64,000 nucleotides of DNA from Caryophanales bacterium UBA6259 (GTDB lineage Bacteria; Bacillota; Bacilli; Tepidibacillales; Tepidibacillaceae), in the NCBI GenBank assembly GCA_002441135.1, contig DJVJ01000006.1:1-64000 (forward strand), written 5' to 3'. Positions 42,590 to 51,745 of the stretch are shown piece after piece (position 1 is the first letter of the stretch; each line of letters begins with the position of its first letter). The translations under genes and the position numbers were made by a program. The notes under the pieces are model-generated. The model saw only the letters and a list, made by a program, of their open reading frames with translations, made no database searches and was not told the DNA's origin.

Positions 42590-43549
42590 ATGCTCAACTG
42601 GGAAGAACTGCAGGAAAGTAGTTTTTTAGAGAGTAATGCAAGAGAAAGAGCTAAAGGATTAGTGGACAAAGGGAGCTTTGTTGAGCTCTTAAATCCTCGT
42701 GACCGATTTCATAGTCCTCACTTACCAGTATTAGGCGAGGCAATCGCATTAGATGATGGAATTGTGGTGGGTATCGGAAAAATTGGAATAAGACCAGTTT
42801 TTGTTATTTCTCAGGAGGGTCGATTTATTGGGGGTTCTCTCGGGGAAGTAAGTGGAGCAAAAATGGCTTATACCATTAAATTAGGTCTTGAAACACTTGA
42901 AAGAATAAAAGAGAAATATCCGGAGTCATGGGAAGAGAGGAGACCAACAGTGGTCATTTCCTTTGAAACTGGTGGGGTTAGATTGCATGAAGCAAATGCA
43001 GGCCTTTTAGCTCATGCAGAGGTGATGGATATTATACAGGACGCTCGAAAGAAAATTCCGATTATAAGCTTAATTGGAAGTAAACTTGGATGTTTTGGAG
43101 GAATGGGGTTTGTAGCAGCTGCGACAGATGTGATCATCATGAGTGAATTCGGCCGCTTAGGCTTAACAGGTCCTGAAGTTATCGAGCAAGAAATGGGTAA
43201 AGACGAATTTGACGCATCTAACCGCGCAATGGTTTACAGAACCACTGGTGGACGTCATAAATATATCCTTGGAGATAGTAATTATCTTGTTCAAGATAAA
43301 ATTAACGCCTTCAGAGAAAAGATACAGGAAGTTGTCCATCTGCCATTTGATCAAATTGAACAATACCGTCGGATCGGTTCACTCCAAAATGTACTACAGC
43401 AGATGGAATTAATTAATGAAGCATTAGAAATTAATCCTAATGATGCAATCGATGTATGGGGATTTTATGGTAATGAGAATCCGGAAACATTGTTAGATTT
43501 GAGTTTTGATCAATTTATGCAAAAAGCGGTTCGTCGAGAAATTAGATGA
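42590..43549 (+). CDS. madC: Malonate decarboxylase carboxyltransferase beta subunit
   Basis: With MadD it forms the enzyme that moves the malonyl carboxyl group to the biotin of MadF, releasing acetyl-S-ACP. The 319 residues have the crotonase-like carboxyltransferase fold; FETGGVRLHEANAGLLAHAE and GSKLGCFGGMGFVAAATDV are conserved in MdcD/MadC proteins. ATG 42590 follows GGAGGAGGAGAT. The frame continues upstream into madE, but homologues start at this methionine. It is about 40 residues longer than soluble-type MdcD, with extra sequence at the C-terminus. Confidence 0.92.
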   Translation: MLNWEELQESSFLESNARERAKGLVDKGSFVELLNPRDRFHSPHLPVLGEAIALDDGIVVGIGKIGIRPVFVISQEGRFIGGSLGEVSGAKMAYTIKLGLETLERIKEKYPESWEERRPTVVISFETGGVRLHEANAGLLAHAEVMDIIQDARKKIPIISLIGSKLGCFGGMGFVAAATDVIIMSEFGRLGLTGPEVIEQEMGKDEFDASNRAMVYRTTGGRHKYILGDSNYLVQDKINAFREKIQEVVHLPFDQIEQYRRIGSLQNVLQQMELINEALEINPNDAIDVWGFYGNENPETLLDLSFDQFMQKAVRREIR

Positions 43550-43569
43550 ATCGAGAGGAGGATCGAATA

Positions 43570-44448
43570 ATGGAAATGGAAACGATGATTGGAAGAGGAA
43601 GAGATGCAATTGAAATGATTGTTGATGTGGATTCATTTCAAGAGGGCTTAATTGACGATAAAGAGTTCGACCCTGAATTAGGACCAGGAGCGGTAATCGG
43701 TACAGCATCAATAAAAGGATCAACCGTTACAGTGATTGCCAATGATGCTATGGTAATGAATCCAAAATTCAGAGTTGTCTATTCGGGAATTATTGGTTTA
43801 GAAGAGGGATACAAAATGGCTTTGGCAGTATATCATACCATGGAAAAGGATAGACAAAAAGCCGTTGGGGAGAAAAGAGCAATTGTCCTTATTGTTGATA
43901 CACCAGGAAATGGACCAGGTAAGGTCGAGGAAATAGTGGGGATGAATAAATCCACAGGAGCATATCAGTTAGCTTTAGCAGAAGCAAGGAAAGAGGGTCA
44001 TCCAATCATCGCAATGGTTATTGGCCGAGCAATTAGTGGTGCCTTTCTATGTCATGGTCTTCAAGCAGATCGTATTCTTTCATTATCAAGTAAATATCAA
44101 ACCATGATCCATGTTATGCCTTTAACAAGTATCGCTAGAATTACAAAATTGGATATAGAAAGATTAGAAGAGCTATCCAAAGAAAATCCAGTTTTTGCTG
44201 CTGGGCCAGAATTTTTTTATAAGCTAGGAGGGGTTGATGAAATCATTAATACCCCTGAGGAGATGAAAGCGTCAATTGATCAACATATAAATGAGGTACA
44301 TGAATTAAAAATAAATAATCAATGCGACCAATTAGGGCCATGGGGACATGGAAACTTAGGGTTAGAAAGAGAAGGACGAAAAGCTAGAATACACGTCATC
44401 GAGAAAATGGAATCAGAATATCTAGAGGTTATTGATCAATTTTTATAG
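43570..44448 (+). CDS. madD: Malonate decarboxylase carboxyltransferase gamma subunit
   Basis: This is the partner of MadC in carboxyl transfer. The 292-residue chain is a crotonase-fold protein with VDTPGNGPGKVEEIVGMNKSTGAYQLALAEAR and the oxyanion-type IGRAISGAFLCHGLQADRI segment. ATG 43570 has GAGAGGAGGAT eight bases upstream; the earlier ATG at 43546 overlaps the end of madC and would place that site inside the gene. The closest relatives are the MdcE/MadD gamma subunits. Confidence 0.92.
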   Translation: MEMETMIGRGRDAIEMIVDVDSFQEGLIDDKEFDPELGPGAVIGTASIKGSTVTVIANDAMVMNPKFRVVYSGIIGLEEGYKMALAVYHTMEKDRQKAVGEKRAIVLIVDTPGNGPGKVEEIVGMNKSTGAYQLALAEARKEGHPIIAMVIGRAISGAFLCHGLQADRILSLSSKYQTMIHVMPLTSIARITKLDIERLEELSKENPVFAAGPEFFYKLGGVDEIINTPEEMKASIDQHINEVHELKINNQCDQLGPWGHGNLGLEREGRKARIHVIEKMESEYLEVIDQFL

Positions 44449-44464
44449 GAGTGTGGTGTCTATT

Positions 44465-45559
44465 ATGAACAATTTTCTTGATAGATTGTATGACATGGTA
44501 GAAATGTATGGTACCTCTCCTAAATTAGAAGAAATGCCAAAAAAAACGTTGAAGGATAAAGGGATTGCTGGCCCAACAGCGGCTCATTTTATTGAAGAGA
44601 TTCATTCTCCATTTAATTTAGCGTATTTAACTTTTACGACTGGTTCATCTGCATTTCAAAATATTGTTGGTGTAACAGAATCCGAAATAGCAAGTCGAGT
44701 TTTGGCAAGTCATAAAGCAATGTCTCAGGCTGGCGTGAAAAAGGGAAGCAAGTTTTTGATTACCTATCCTCCATTAGTTAATGTTTTTACCAAGCAAGCC
44801 TTAGAGGAATATGAATTAAGTTGGTTTTTTTTAAGAAGATCAAATCGAGAGGCATTTCTAGCAGCACTATATCATGAAAATCCAGATGTAATTGTAGGAG
44901 AATCTACATTTATCAAAGCGGCTCTAGAAGATGCTAAAGTGACTGGAATTAGTAATGAGTTACCTAAAAACAAGATTATTCTTGTTGCAGGAACTCCACT
45001 CGATTTAGATTTACACCCTATTGCAAAGGAAGTCTTAGATTCAAAGGTTTATGACCTTTATGGATGTCAAGAATTTGGTTGGTTAACACTTAATGGAGTA
45101 CCACTAAGAGAGGATATTAGCTTAATTGAATCACCAATTAAAGGTGGGGAGTTCAAGGAATTCGTAGTAGGCGGTTTACCGATGGGTGATAGCTTTGTCT
45201 ATTCGGAAACAGGCCATACGCTTGATCGAAATGGGAAAATTATTACCTTTCGTCGTGAGAGAACTCATCCCGAATATGAGGTGATTGTAAAAGCTACAAC
45301 CCTTTCATCACATGAAACCATTGGGCGTGTTGCTAGAACGATTTTACGGATAAAATCCAGAATCGTAAAGGTTGCAGAAGATGTAATGCTTTCTGCTCCA
45401 CATACTATTTTGGAGTTGCGTCCAAGTCTTGGGGCTAGTAATACCTCATATATTATTGAAGGACCGCAAAAAACAAAGCTTTTTGATGATATGGTGAAAG
45501 CTCAACTAGATTATCAGCAATTAAGCAAGAAAGATCCTACTTGGATAAAAGGAAGGTAA
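44465..45559 (+). CDS. madH: Acetate:[acyl-carrier protein] ligase of malonate decarboxylase
   Basis: MadH charges the free thiol of the ACP with acetate and ATP, which primes the decarboxylase. The 364-residue protein shows ANL-type adenylation text: TFTTGSSAFQN as the phosphate loop and DLYGCQEFGWL as the A5-like motif, followed by short C-terminal domain text. It lacks the long second domain of acyl-CoA ligases. ATG 44465 follows TAGGAGTGTGG. Order madD-madH-holo-ACP synthase matches other Mad clusters. The adenylation function is inferred from family and place. Confidence 0.82.
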   Translation: MNNFLDRLYDMVEMYGTSPKLEEMPKKTLKDKGIAGPTAAHFIEEIHSPFNLAYLTFTTGSSAFQNIVGVTESEIASRVLASHKAMSQAGVKKGSKFLITYPPLVNVFTKQALEEYELSWFFLRRSNREAFLAALYHENPDVIVGESTFIKAALEDAKVTGISNELPKNKIILVAGTPLDLDLHPIAKEVLDSKVYDLYGCQEFGWLTLNGVPLREDISLIESPIKGGEFKEFVVGGLPMGDSFVYSETGHTLDRNGKIITFRRERTHPEYEVIVKATTLSSHETIGRVARTILRIKSRIVKVAEDVMLSAPHTILELRPSLGASNTSYIIEGPQKTKLFDDMVKAQLDYQQLSKKDPTWIKGR

Positions 45560-45562
45560 AAC

Positions 45563-46315
45563 ATGGAGCTTCGGAGACATGATTTTTTAGAAATCACAGA
45601 AATCGGTAGAGTGTTTGCCTTTCAATCATTAAAAACTCTATCTTTTGAAAAAAAAAAGCTAGAAGCGATTGAGAAGATGCTAACAGCTAAAGTAAATGGT
45701 CATTTCATTCCTGCTATTGTTAGGCGGAAAGAGAGACATTCAAATAGCGGATTGGTCGCAGTAGGTTTTTCTTCGCCCTTTAGAGTCAATGGAAATCGAT
45801 TTAGAATTCCAGCTTTTGTTCCAATGGATGAAATCCAAAAAACAGTAACTCCATATGACGTGATTCAAAAGAGCTATCAAGCGACAAGCCATTCTTTAAC
45901 AGCCCTGAAAGAAGTACGTACTATTGCTTTAAGAAATAATATAAAAATTGGTGTTTTAGGATCAGCGGCATTAGAGATTATGACCACATTACCTTATACA
46001 GATAACCATTCTGACTTAGATTTGGTCATGAAATGTACAGATATAGATTTGATGAAAAAAATCTATTTTAGTATTAAAAACCTTGAGCAGCCATTCGAAT
46101 GTCAGATTGATCTAGAGATAGAGATTAATGGGATTGGGTTTAAAGCAGCTGAGTTGTTCCAAGATACAAAACAAATTCTTGGTAAAAGTATAGACAATGT
46201 TCAATTATATTCCAGAACTAATGTCATGGAATGGATAGATGCAAACACTATTAATGAAGGAGATGTAATAAATGGAAGTAAAATCACGTATGCCAGGGAA
46301 AATTTTAGAATTTAA
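45563..46315 (+). CDS. mdcG: Malonate decarboxylase holo-ACP synthase (phosphoribosyl-dephospho-CoA transferase)
   Basis: This enzyme transfers the phosphoribosyl-dephospho-CoA group from its triphosphate precursor to Ser30 of the ACP. The 250 residues contain a nucleotidyltransferase core: GVLGSAALEIMT followed by NHSDLDLVMK with the DxD metal site (about residues 152-160). The N-terminal RRHDFLEI and the length agree with MdcG. GGAAGG lies upstream and only three bases separate it from madH. Its last 44 bases overlap the biotin carrier gene. In Mad nomenclature this is the madK position. Confidence 0.88.
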   Translation: MELRRHDFLEITEIGRVFAFQSLKTLSFEKKKLEAIEKMLTAKVNGHFIPAIVRRKERHSNSGLVAVGFSSPFRVNGNRFRIPAFVPMDEIQKTVTPYDVIQKSYQATSHSLTALKEVRTIALRNNIKIGVLGSAALEIMTTLPYTDNHSDLDLVMKCTDIDLMKKIYFSIKNLEQPFECQIDLEIEINGIGFKAAELFQDTKQILGKSIDNVQLYSRTNVMEWIDANTINEGDVINGSKITYARENFRI

Positions 46316-46481
46316 GGTAGCGGCAGGAGATCAAGTGAAAATGAAAGATATTGTTGCAGTAATGGAGGCTATGAAAATGAAACAACCATTGCCTTCCCCA
46401 ATGGATGGAACGATTAAAGAAATCAAAGTGAATATTGGTGACAGAGTAGATCCTGGTCAGATCATCATGATTATTGAATAG
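46272..46481 (+). CDS. madF: Biotin carrier protein of malonate decarboxylase
   Basis: This is a minimal 69-residue biotinyl domain. Biotin is attached to Lys35 in VMEAMKMKQ. The protein carries the carboxyl group from MadC/MadD to membrane-bound MadB. The two symmetric hairpin halves of the barrel are complete and no linker or other domain is present. GAAGGAGATG lies upstream, inside the end of the holo-ACP synthase gene. The ligase gene at 39070 probably modifies it. Confidence 0.95.
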   Translation: MEVKSRMPGKILEFKVAAGDQVKMKDIVAVMEAMKMKQPLPSPMDGTIKEIKVNIGDRVDPGQIIMIIE

Positions 46482-46525
46482 ATATACTTTAAATCAAAAA
46501 AAATTAAAAATGGAGGTGGGTAAGA

Positions 46526-46927
46526 ATGCTTATTTATGGAGTAACATTGTTATCGGTAAGTTTCTTTGCAGGTTTGTTTTTAGGGGATGTCATCGGTAAA
46601 GTAATAGGGATTAATTCTAATGTTGGTGGCGTTGGTATTGCAATGGTTATTTTAATAATGGGTGTAAACTATCTGACGAAGCGAAACAAACTAAGTTCTA
46701 AGGCTCAAGAAGGGATTGCATTTTGGAGTGGAATGTACATTCCAATTGTTGTTGCGATGACAGCAAACCAAAATGTAATCGCTGCAGTAAAAGGTGGTCC
46801 AGCGGCAATTATAGCAGGGCTATTAGCAACAGTGATTAGTTTTGCACTTATTCCCTTTGTAAGTAAAATTGGAAAAGGAAAAGGTGGTAATTTTAATAAG
46901 GAAAAGGGGGTAGATAATAATGCTTGA
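46526..46927 (+). CDS. madL: Malonate transporter MadL subunit
   Basis: MadL with MadM imports malonate, probably with sodium. The 133-residue protein has about four hydrophobic helices (residues 1-22, 30-50, 62-82, 88-115) and a Lys/Gly-rich C-terminus. GVTLLSVSFFAGLFLGDVIG and the GVNYLTKRNKLS loop are typical. AATGGAGGTGGG precedes the ATG. It overlaps madM by eight bases. Confidence 0.93.
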   Translation: MLIYGVTLLSVSFFAGLFLGDVIGKVIGINSNVGGVGIAMVILIMGVNYLTKRNKLSSKAQEGIAFWSGMYIPIVVAMTANQNVIAAVKGGPAAIIAGLLATVISFALIPFVSKIGKGKGGNFNKEKGVDNNA

Positions 46928-47684
46928 TATAGCAAGTAAAATTTTCTTAAAAAATGGTTTTGTAATGTCATTCGCATTGATTGGAATCACAATGTACCTT
47001 TCCTATTTGATTTCAGTTAAATTAACAAAAGGAAGAGTTCATGGTTCTGCTATTGCAGTTATTCTTGGCCTAGTGCTTGCCTATATTGGTGGGGTGAAAA
47101 CAGGTGGTAAACATGGAATTGCTGATATCGAGATGTTTGCAGGAATTGGTTTAATGGGAGGGGCAATGCTTAGGGATTATGCCATTACTGCAACTGCGTT
47201 TGGTGTAGATTTTGATGAAATTAAAAAAGCTGGGCTTCCTGGAGTTGTTTCCTTATTTCTTGGTGTAATCGTTTCATTTTTAATTGGTGCAATAGTAGCC
47301 TTTGCTTTTGGTTATACAGATGCGGTTAGTGTAACCACGATTGCTGCAGGAGCTGTAACATTTATTGTAGGGCCAATCACTGGGGCAGCTGTTGGCGCTA
47401 GCTCAGAAGTCATTGTTTTAAGTATTGGTGCTGGAGTTGTAAAATCGATTTTAGTAATGGTTGTAACTCCTTTTATCGCTAAATATATTGGTTTAAACAA
47501 TCCAACATCCGCAATGGTATATGGTGGATTAATGGGAACGACAAGTGGTGTCGCAGCAGGATTAGCGGCCACCGATCCTAAGCTTGTACCTTATGGTGCG
47601 ATGACTGCTACGTTTTATACTGGCTTAGGTGCACTACTCGCTCCATCAGTTTTATATTTAATAACCAAGGCTATTCTAGGGTAG
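46920..47684 (+). CDS. madM: Malonate transporter MadM subunit
   Basis: MadM is the larger subunit of the MadLM malonate importer. The 254 residues contain about eight or nine membrane helices, with MADM-family text FAGIGLMGGAMLRDYAITATAFG, FIVGPITGAAVGASSEVI and MVYGGLMGTTSGVAAGLAATDPKLVPYGA. GGAAAAGGGGG lies before the ATG, within the end of madL. It closes the main mad unit, and a weak terminator-like hairpin follows. Confidence 0.94.
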   Translation: MLDIASKIFLKNGFVMSFALIGITMYLSYLISVKLTKGRVHGSAIAVILGLVLAYIGGVKTGGKHGIADIEMFAGIGLMGGAMLRDYAITATAFGVDFDEIKKAGLPGVVSLFLGVIVSFLIGAIVAFAFGYTDAVSVTTIAAGAVTFIVGPITGAAVGASSEVIVLSIGAGVVKSILVMVVTPFIAKYIGLNNPTSAMVYGGLMGTTSGVAAGLAATDPKLVPYGAMTATFYTGLGALLAPSVLYLITKAILG

Positions 47685-47739
47685 CAACAGTAATTTAGAG
47701 GAAAATGAATGGGTTTGGAGTAATTTAATAGTTATCGGG

Positions 47740-47780
47740 AATCTAGAGACTTCTTTTTAGTTCTCTAGATTTCTCTTTAT
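47740..47780 (+). terminator. Weak terminator-like hairpin after madM
   Basis: A 10-bp perfect stem AATCTAGAGA/TCTCTAGATT is followed by TCTCTTTAT, an interrupted T tract. It may reduce rather than stop read-through into mdcB. Confidence 0.55.
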
Positions 47781-47824
47781 CCAAATGGCTATGAATCAGA
47801 TATTACATGATAGGAGAGGTTATT

Positions 47825-48727
47825 TTGGCTAAAGAACATATATATATGGAGATAGACAAGATATCATGGGAAATTGGGGTTAACTTTTTAAAATCCATCC
47901 TTTTAGAGGTAAGTTCACATCCAAAGCCAGGACTAGTTACCTCGAAATCTAATGGATCCCATAAAGATATGAATATCCTAACCTTTATGGTTGGTTCTGC
48001 TGAAATTGCCCCAGCATTTTTTCAATGTGCACAAGCGGGTAGAAATCATGTTGGTGAGCTTAGTCAATTACTCCAAATCATCCGGAATATTGGGATTAAT
48101 TTGGAGAAAAATCTATTAGAAGGAACAAAAGGAATAAACACTCAAAGAGGGATATTATTTTCTGCATGTATTGTTTGCGGTGCTGCAGGATACCTTTCTA
48201 AGGAGTCGGAATTAATTAAAAGTGAAGATGTTTTCAATGTGGTTTCCGAAATAACGAAAGATATTGTTGAACGAGAATTGTATGGTATTGATCACAATAA
48301 AGGTGAATTAACAGCAGGTGAACAATTATTTTTAAAATATGGTGTTAAAGGAATTAGAGGAGAAGTCGAAGCAGGTTTTCCTGCTGTTAAAGAAGCTGGA
48401 TTACCCGCTTTCTATGAAGCAATCAACAAAGGAGTAGGCTTAAATTTATCCCTTGTCCATACTTTAATTGCATTAATGACGAAAGTGGAAGATACAACCA
48501 TTTTATGGAGGAAGGATTGGGATACATTAATTCAAGTTCAGAGACGGGCAGAGGAAATTATAGGATTAGGAAGTGTTTTTACGAAGGAAGGATTAGAAGC
48601 CATTCATCAACTAGATGAAGCACTTATCGGTGAGAATATTAGTCCTGGAGGTTCGGCAGACTTGTTATCTATTACAGTAGGAATCTATCTTTTAGAGAAC
48701 AAAGAATTTCCAATCAGGATTTTATAG
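47825..48727 (+). CDS. mdcB: Triphosphoribosyl-dephospho-CoA synthase (MdcB/CitG family)
   Basis: This enzyme makes the precursor of the ACP prosthetic group from ATP and dephospho-CoA. The 300-residue protein starts with the family text SSHPKPGLVTSKSNGSHKDMN (phosphate binding), then RGILFSACIVCGAAGYL, and ends with GGSADLLSITVGI. TTG 47825 is preferred: AGGAGAGG lies five bases before it, whereas ATG 47807 lies upstream of that site. Some clusters encode the related citG for citrate lyase, but with malonate genes around it MdcB is the better name. Confidence 0.9.
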   Translation: MAKEHIYMEIDKISWEIGVNFLKSILLEVSSHPKPGLVTSKSNGSHKDMNILTFMVGSAEIAPAFFQCAQAGRNHVGELSQLLQIIRNIGINLEKNLLEGTKGINTQRGILFSACIVCGAAGYLSKESELIKSEDVFNVVSEITKDIVERELYGIDHNKGELTAGEQLFLKYGVKGIRGEVEAGFPAVKEAGLPAFYEAINKGVGLNLSLVHTLIALMTKVEDTTILWRKDWDTLIQVQRRAEEIIGLGSVFTKEGLEAIHQLDEALIGENISPGGSADLLSITVGIYLLENKEFPIRIL

Positions 48728-48752
48728 ATAAAGTTTAAGTTTAGGAGTGAAA

Positions 48753-49556
48753 ATGATGCAAGAAGTAGACTTTTTCATTTGGGCTTTAGCTGGTCTTACT
48801 GTTATGGGGGCAGCAGGAATTCAAGTATTAACTGGCTTTGGTTTCTCTCTTTTAGCTATCCCATTATTATTACACTTATTCCCTAGTAGAGAAGCAATAT
48901 TAATTAGTATGATTTTATCTATGTTTACTCTTCTTCTTCAATCGAAAAAAATAAAAGATGATGCAAGATGGGACCTAGTATGGAGATTGGTTATTATTGG
49001 ACTACCCGGTTTGATTTTTGGAGTATTAGTTAGTGATTATATCCCATTATATAATTTAAAAGGTCTTATTGGTCTTATATTATTAGGTTATCTATTATTT
49101 CAATGGTTTAATAATAGAAAGATAGATGATGAAAATAAAAAAATAAGTAACTCAAATGAAAATACCCCTAAAGGATTTTATATTTTAGGTGTATTAGCTG
49201 GGATACTGACTGGAATGATTGGCTTACCAGGGCCATTAGTAGTAATCATATTCATTGATTTCTTACCACGAGATATTTTTCGAGCAACTTTAGTTTTTTA
49301 TTTTATTGTCCAGTATCTTATGGCGTTAATTTTAGTATTCATTTTCCAAAATCATTTTTTATCGTATGATTTATTTTTAATTACTATTTTATTGATAATA
49401 CCAACATTTATAGGATTTCTTATTGCTTTTCCTTTACGGAAGCTTATTAATGAAAAATTTTTCAAAAAAGTAGTCTATAGTCTTTTATTGTGGATAGGTC
49501 TATACTCTAGCTGGGAATTTATTATAAACCATATTTCTTTATCCTTACACCTATGA
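48753..49556 (+). CDS. TauE/SafE-family membrane permease
   Basis: This 267-residue polytopic protein has about seven or eight helices arranged as two homologous halves. The typical glycine-rich start of each half is visible: GAAGIQVLTGFGFSLLAIPLL near residue 20 and GVLAGILTGMIGLPGPLVVI near residue 150. TauE/SafE members move sulfite, sulfoacetate or related small organic anions. As the last gene of the malonate block it may be an alternative anion exporter or importer, which is inference. TAGGAG lies upstream of ATG 48753; ATG 48756 is equally good. Confidence 0.8.
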   Translation: MMQEVDFFIWALAGLTVMGAAGIQVLTGFGFSLLAIPLLLHLFPSREAILISMILSMFTLLLQSKKIKDDARWDLVWRLVIIGLPGLIFGVLVSDYIPLYNLKGLIGLILLGYLLFQWFNNRKIDDENKKISNSNENTPKGFYILGVLAGILTGMIGLPGPLVVIIFIDFLPRDIFRATLVFYFIVQYLMALILVFIFQNHFLSYDLFLITILLIIPTFIGFLIAFPLRKLINEKFFKKVVYSLLLWIGLYSSWEFIINHISLSLHL

Positions 49557-49600
49557 TACCTTTTAACTTATAAAGGGATTAATGAGGAGGAGAAAGGGAA

Positions 49601-50383
49601 ATGAATGAGGTATTTAATCTAATTAACAACCGTTTTTCCTTAAGACGTTATGCGGAACAACCAATTACGGAGGAGGACCTAAATCTGATTCTTGAGGGTG
49701 CAATGAGAGCACCAACTGCAGGAAACATGATGAACTATTCCATTCTCGTTGTAAAGGATGAGGAGAAAAAGAAAAAGCTAAGTGTTACCTGCGATAATCA
49801 ACCGTTTATTGCAAAGGCTCCTATAGTTTTGATCTTTTTAGCGGATATGGAAAGGTTATATAACTATTTTCAACTTTGTGAAGTGGATAAATTTTGTCAG
49901 CAAAATGGCGAGCAATTCAAAGAGCCTGGTCTCGCTAACTTGTTCCTTGCCTCAAGTGATGCATTAATTGCAGCACAAAATGCTGTTATCACTGCAGAAT
50001 CACTTGGTATAGGTTCTTGTTATATTGGTGATATCGTGGAAAATTACGAAACACATAAAGAAATGCTCAACCTACCAGATCGAGTATTCCCAATTGCAAT
50101 GCTTACATTGGGTCATTTTCCAGAGGATATTAAGCGAATCAGGAGGCCGAGATTTAATAAACAATTTATCGTCTTTGACGAAGAATATAGAGAACTATCA
50201 TCTGAAGAATTAAAGGAGATGTATCAGGATTTAGAAGAAAAGCAAGTACCAAAGAATTCCTATGGTGCAAATAATTATGGACAATTGCTTTATAAGCGAA
50301 AATTTGGTACAGAGTTTTTTGAGGAGATGGAACGGTCCGTACAATTGATACTTAAGCATTGGAAAGGAGAAGCCCTACGTTAG
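49601..50383 (+). CDS. NADPH-dependent nitroreductase-family oxidoreductase
   Basis: This is a 260-residue flavoprotein of the nitroreductase fold. N-terminal NNRFSLRRYAEQPITEEDL and AMRAPTAGNMMNYSILVV bind FMN phosphate, and AAQNAVITAESLGIGSCYIGDI is the conserved middle motif. The C-terminal 50 residues extend beyond the short family form, as in NfrA-like enzymes. AGGAGGAGAAAGGG precedes the ATG. A terminator overlaps its stop codon. The substrate is not known, and a link with the malonate genes is not evident. Confidence 0.88.
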   Translation: MNEVFNLINNRFSLRRYAEQPITEEDLNLILEGAMRAPTAGNMMNYSILVVKDEEKKKKLSVTCDNQPFIAKAPIVLIFLADMERLYNYFQLCEVDKFCQQNGEQFKEPGLANLFLASSDALIAAQNAVITAESLGIGSCYIGDIVENYETHKEMLNLPDRVFPIAMLTLGHFPEDIKRIRRPRFNKQFIVFDEEYRELSSEELKEMYQDLEEKQVPKNSYGANNYGQLLYKRKFGTEFFEEMERSVQLILKHWKGEALR

Positions 50384-50400
50384 TAGAGGCTTTTTATTTT
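50370..50400 (+). terminator. Terminator overlapping the nitroreductase stop codon
   Basis: AAGCCCTAC pairs with GTAG-A-GGCTT (9 bp, one bulged A) around the loop GTTA, followed by TTTATTTT. The TAG stop codon (50381-50383) lies in the loop and right arm. Confidence 0.75.
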
Positions 50401-50429
50401 ATTGTAGCTAATATACTTGTCATGATGTT

Positions 50430-51497
50430 CTAATTTATCTTAGCTGGTAGTATAATTTCTACCGTAGTTCCTTTATTGATTTGGCTTGAAATATTTAAAA
50501 GTCCTCCATGATTTTCAATAATCTGTTTACTCACCATCAATCCTAATCCTGTTCCAACTTCTTTTGTCGTGAAAAAGGCTTCACCAAGTTTGGAGATGAT
50601 TTCTTCTGGAATTCCCTTTCCCCGATCAATAAATCGAACGATAATCTGGCTTAGATTTTGCAGTAATTGAATTTTAATAGGACCACCAGATGGCATTACT
50701 TCAATGGCATTCTTAATAATATTAATAAAAACTTGTTTTAGCTGTTTTTCATTCCCATGAATGATTGGATGTTGATGTTCAAAGGATGGCCTAAAGATAA
50801 CATTATTTAATAACGCTTGGGGCTTCATGATTTTAATGGACTGTTCAAGTATGTATTGAATATTCACTGTGCTAAAATTACCTTGAGTAGGCTTTACGAG
50901 AAATAATAGATCACTAAGAATCTCTTCAATACGCTCCAATTCTGAATTCATAATTTCGAAATACTCTTTTTTCGTTTTACAATCAGCCTCTATTAATTGA
51001 ATGAATCCTTTTAGCGAGGTTAAAGGATTTCGAATTTCATGTGCAATACTAGCCGCTAGCTGTCCTGCAGCAGATAGCATTCCTGTTTTTCGAAGTAGTT
51101 CCTCTGTATGTACTCTTTTTGTAATATCTCTCATAGCCCCTAGTATGTGAGTACATTTTCCTTCAGAACATACAGGAGTAAGTTTTATTTCAAAAACGAA
51201 CTTTCCAGCAGGAAGAACGACTGTTTCTTCATATTGAATCGTTGTTTTTTTATTAATCGCTTCCTGATATTTGCTGATAACAAATTGAGCTGCATCTCCA
51301 TAAAGAATTTCTTCTACACGCTTAAATAATATATCCTCTTTCTTAAAACCGGTTACATCTATGTAGGCCTGATTTACTTCGATTAATTGAAAAGAATGCT
51401 CTGATTCCACATTAATTAAAAATAAGCTATCAGTAACACCGTTAAATAAAAGAGATAGATGGTTATAATAGTCTAACTCTGCTATTTGAGTATTCAT
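50430..51497 (-). CDS. PAS-domain sensor histidine kinase (sporulation-kinase-like)
   Basis: This soluble 355-residue kinase has one PAS domain (about 15-130, with a PAC-like ILGAMRDITKR end), a HisKA domain with the phosphorylated histidine in SIAHEIRNPLTSLKGFIQL, and an HATPase domain with N box NIIKNAIEVMPSGG, G1 DRGKGIPEE and G2 GTGLGL. No response regulator is adjacent, which suits an orphan kinase feeding a Spo0F-type phosphorelay; that is inference. GGAGGAGTAAG precedes ATG 51497; the frame continues six codons further upstream. The nearby gap 51498-51745 shows no gene. Confidence 0.88.
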   Translation of the reverse strand: MNTQIAELDYYNHLSLLFNGVTDSLFLINVESEHSFQLIEVNQAYIDVTGFKKEDILFKRVEEILYGDAAQFVISKYQEAINKKTTIQYEETVVLPAGKFVFEIKLTPVCSEGKCTHILGAMRDITKRVHTEELLRKTGMLSAAGQLAASIAHEIRNPLTSLKGFIQLIEADCKTKKEYFEIMNSELERIEEILSDLLFLVKPTQGNFSTVNIQYILEQSIKIMKPQALLNNVIFRPSFEHQHPIIHGNEKQLKQVFINIIKNAIEVMPSGGPIKIQLLQNLSQIIVRFIDRGKGIPEEIISKLGEAFFTTKEVGTGLGLMVSKQIIENHGGLLNISSQINKGTTVEIILPAKIN

Positions 51498-51745
51498 TCT
51501 TACTCCTCCACCCAAATCGTATAGAAATAAATATAGAATTAAGTATATAAAAAAGTATTGTTATACTACATATAGGGATTATATCATAGTGATTTTTATT
51601 ATAATATAGTACCGAAGTCGTGGGTCTTATGACTCTCTCAGACCTTAGATGGAGATAAAAACAGCCAACAGTCCGTTCCATCATCTTCTAATATTTACTA
51701 AAATAAGAGTATAAAAATGATGAAGTAGATAGCGAGGGATATGAA

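Noticed and set aside
51463..51684. Minus-strand frame of 73 codons upstream of the histidine kinase
   Set aside because: It overlaps the kinase start in another frame, has no ribosome-binding site and reads as non-coding spacer; I found no insertion-sequence ends there.
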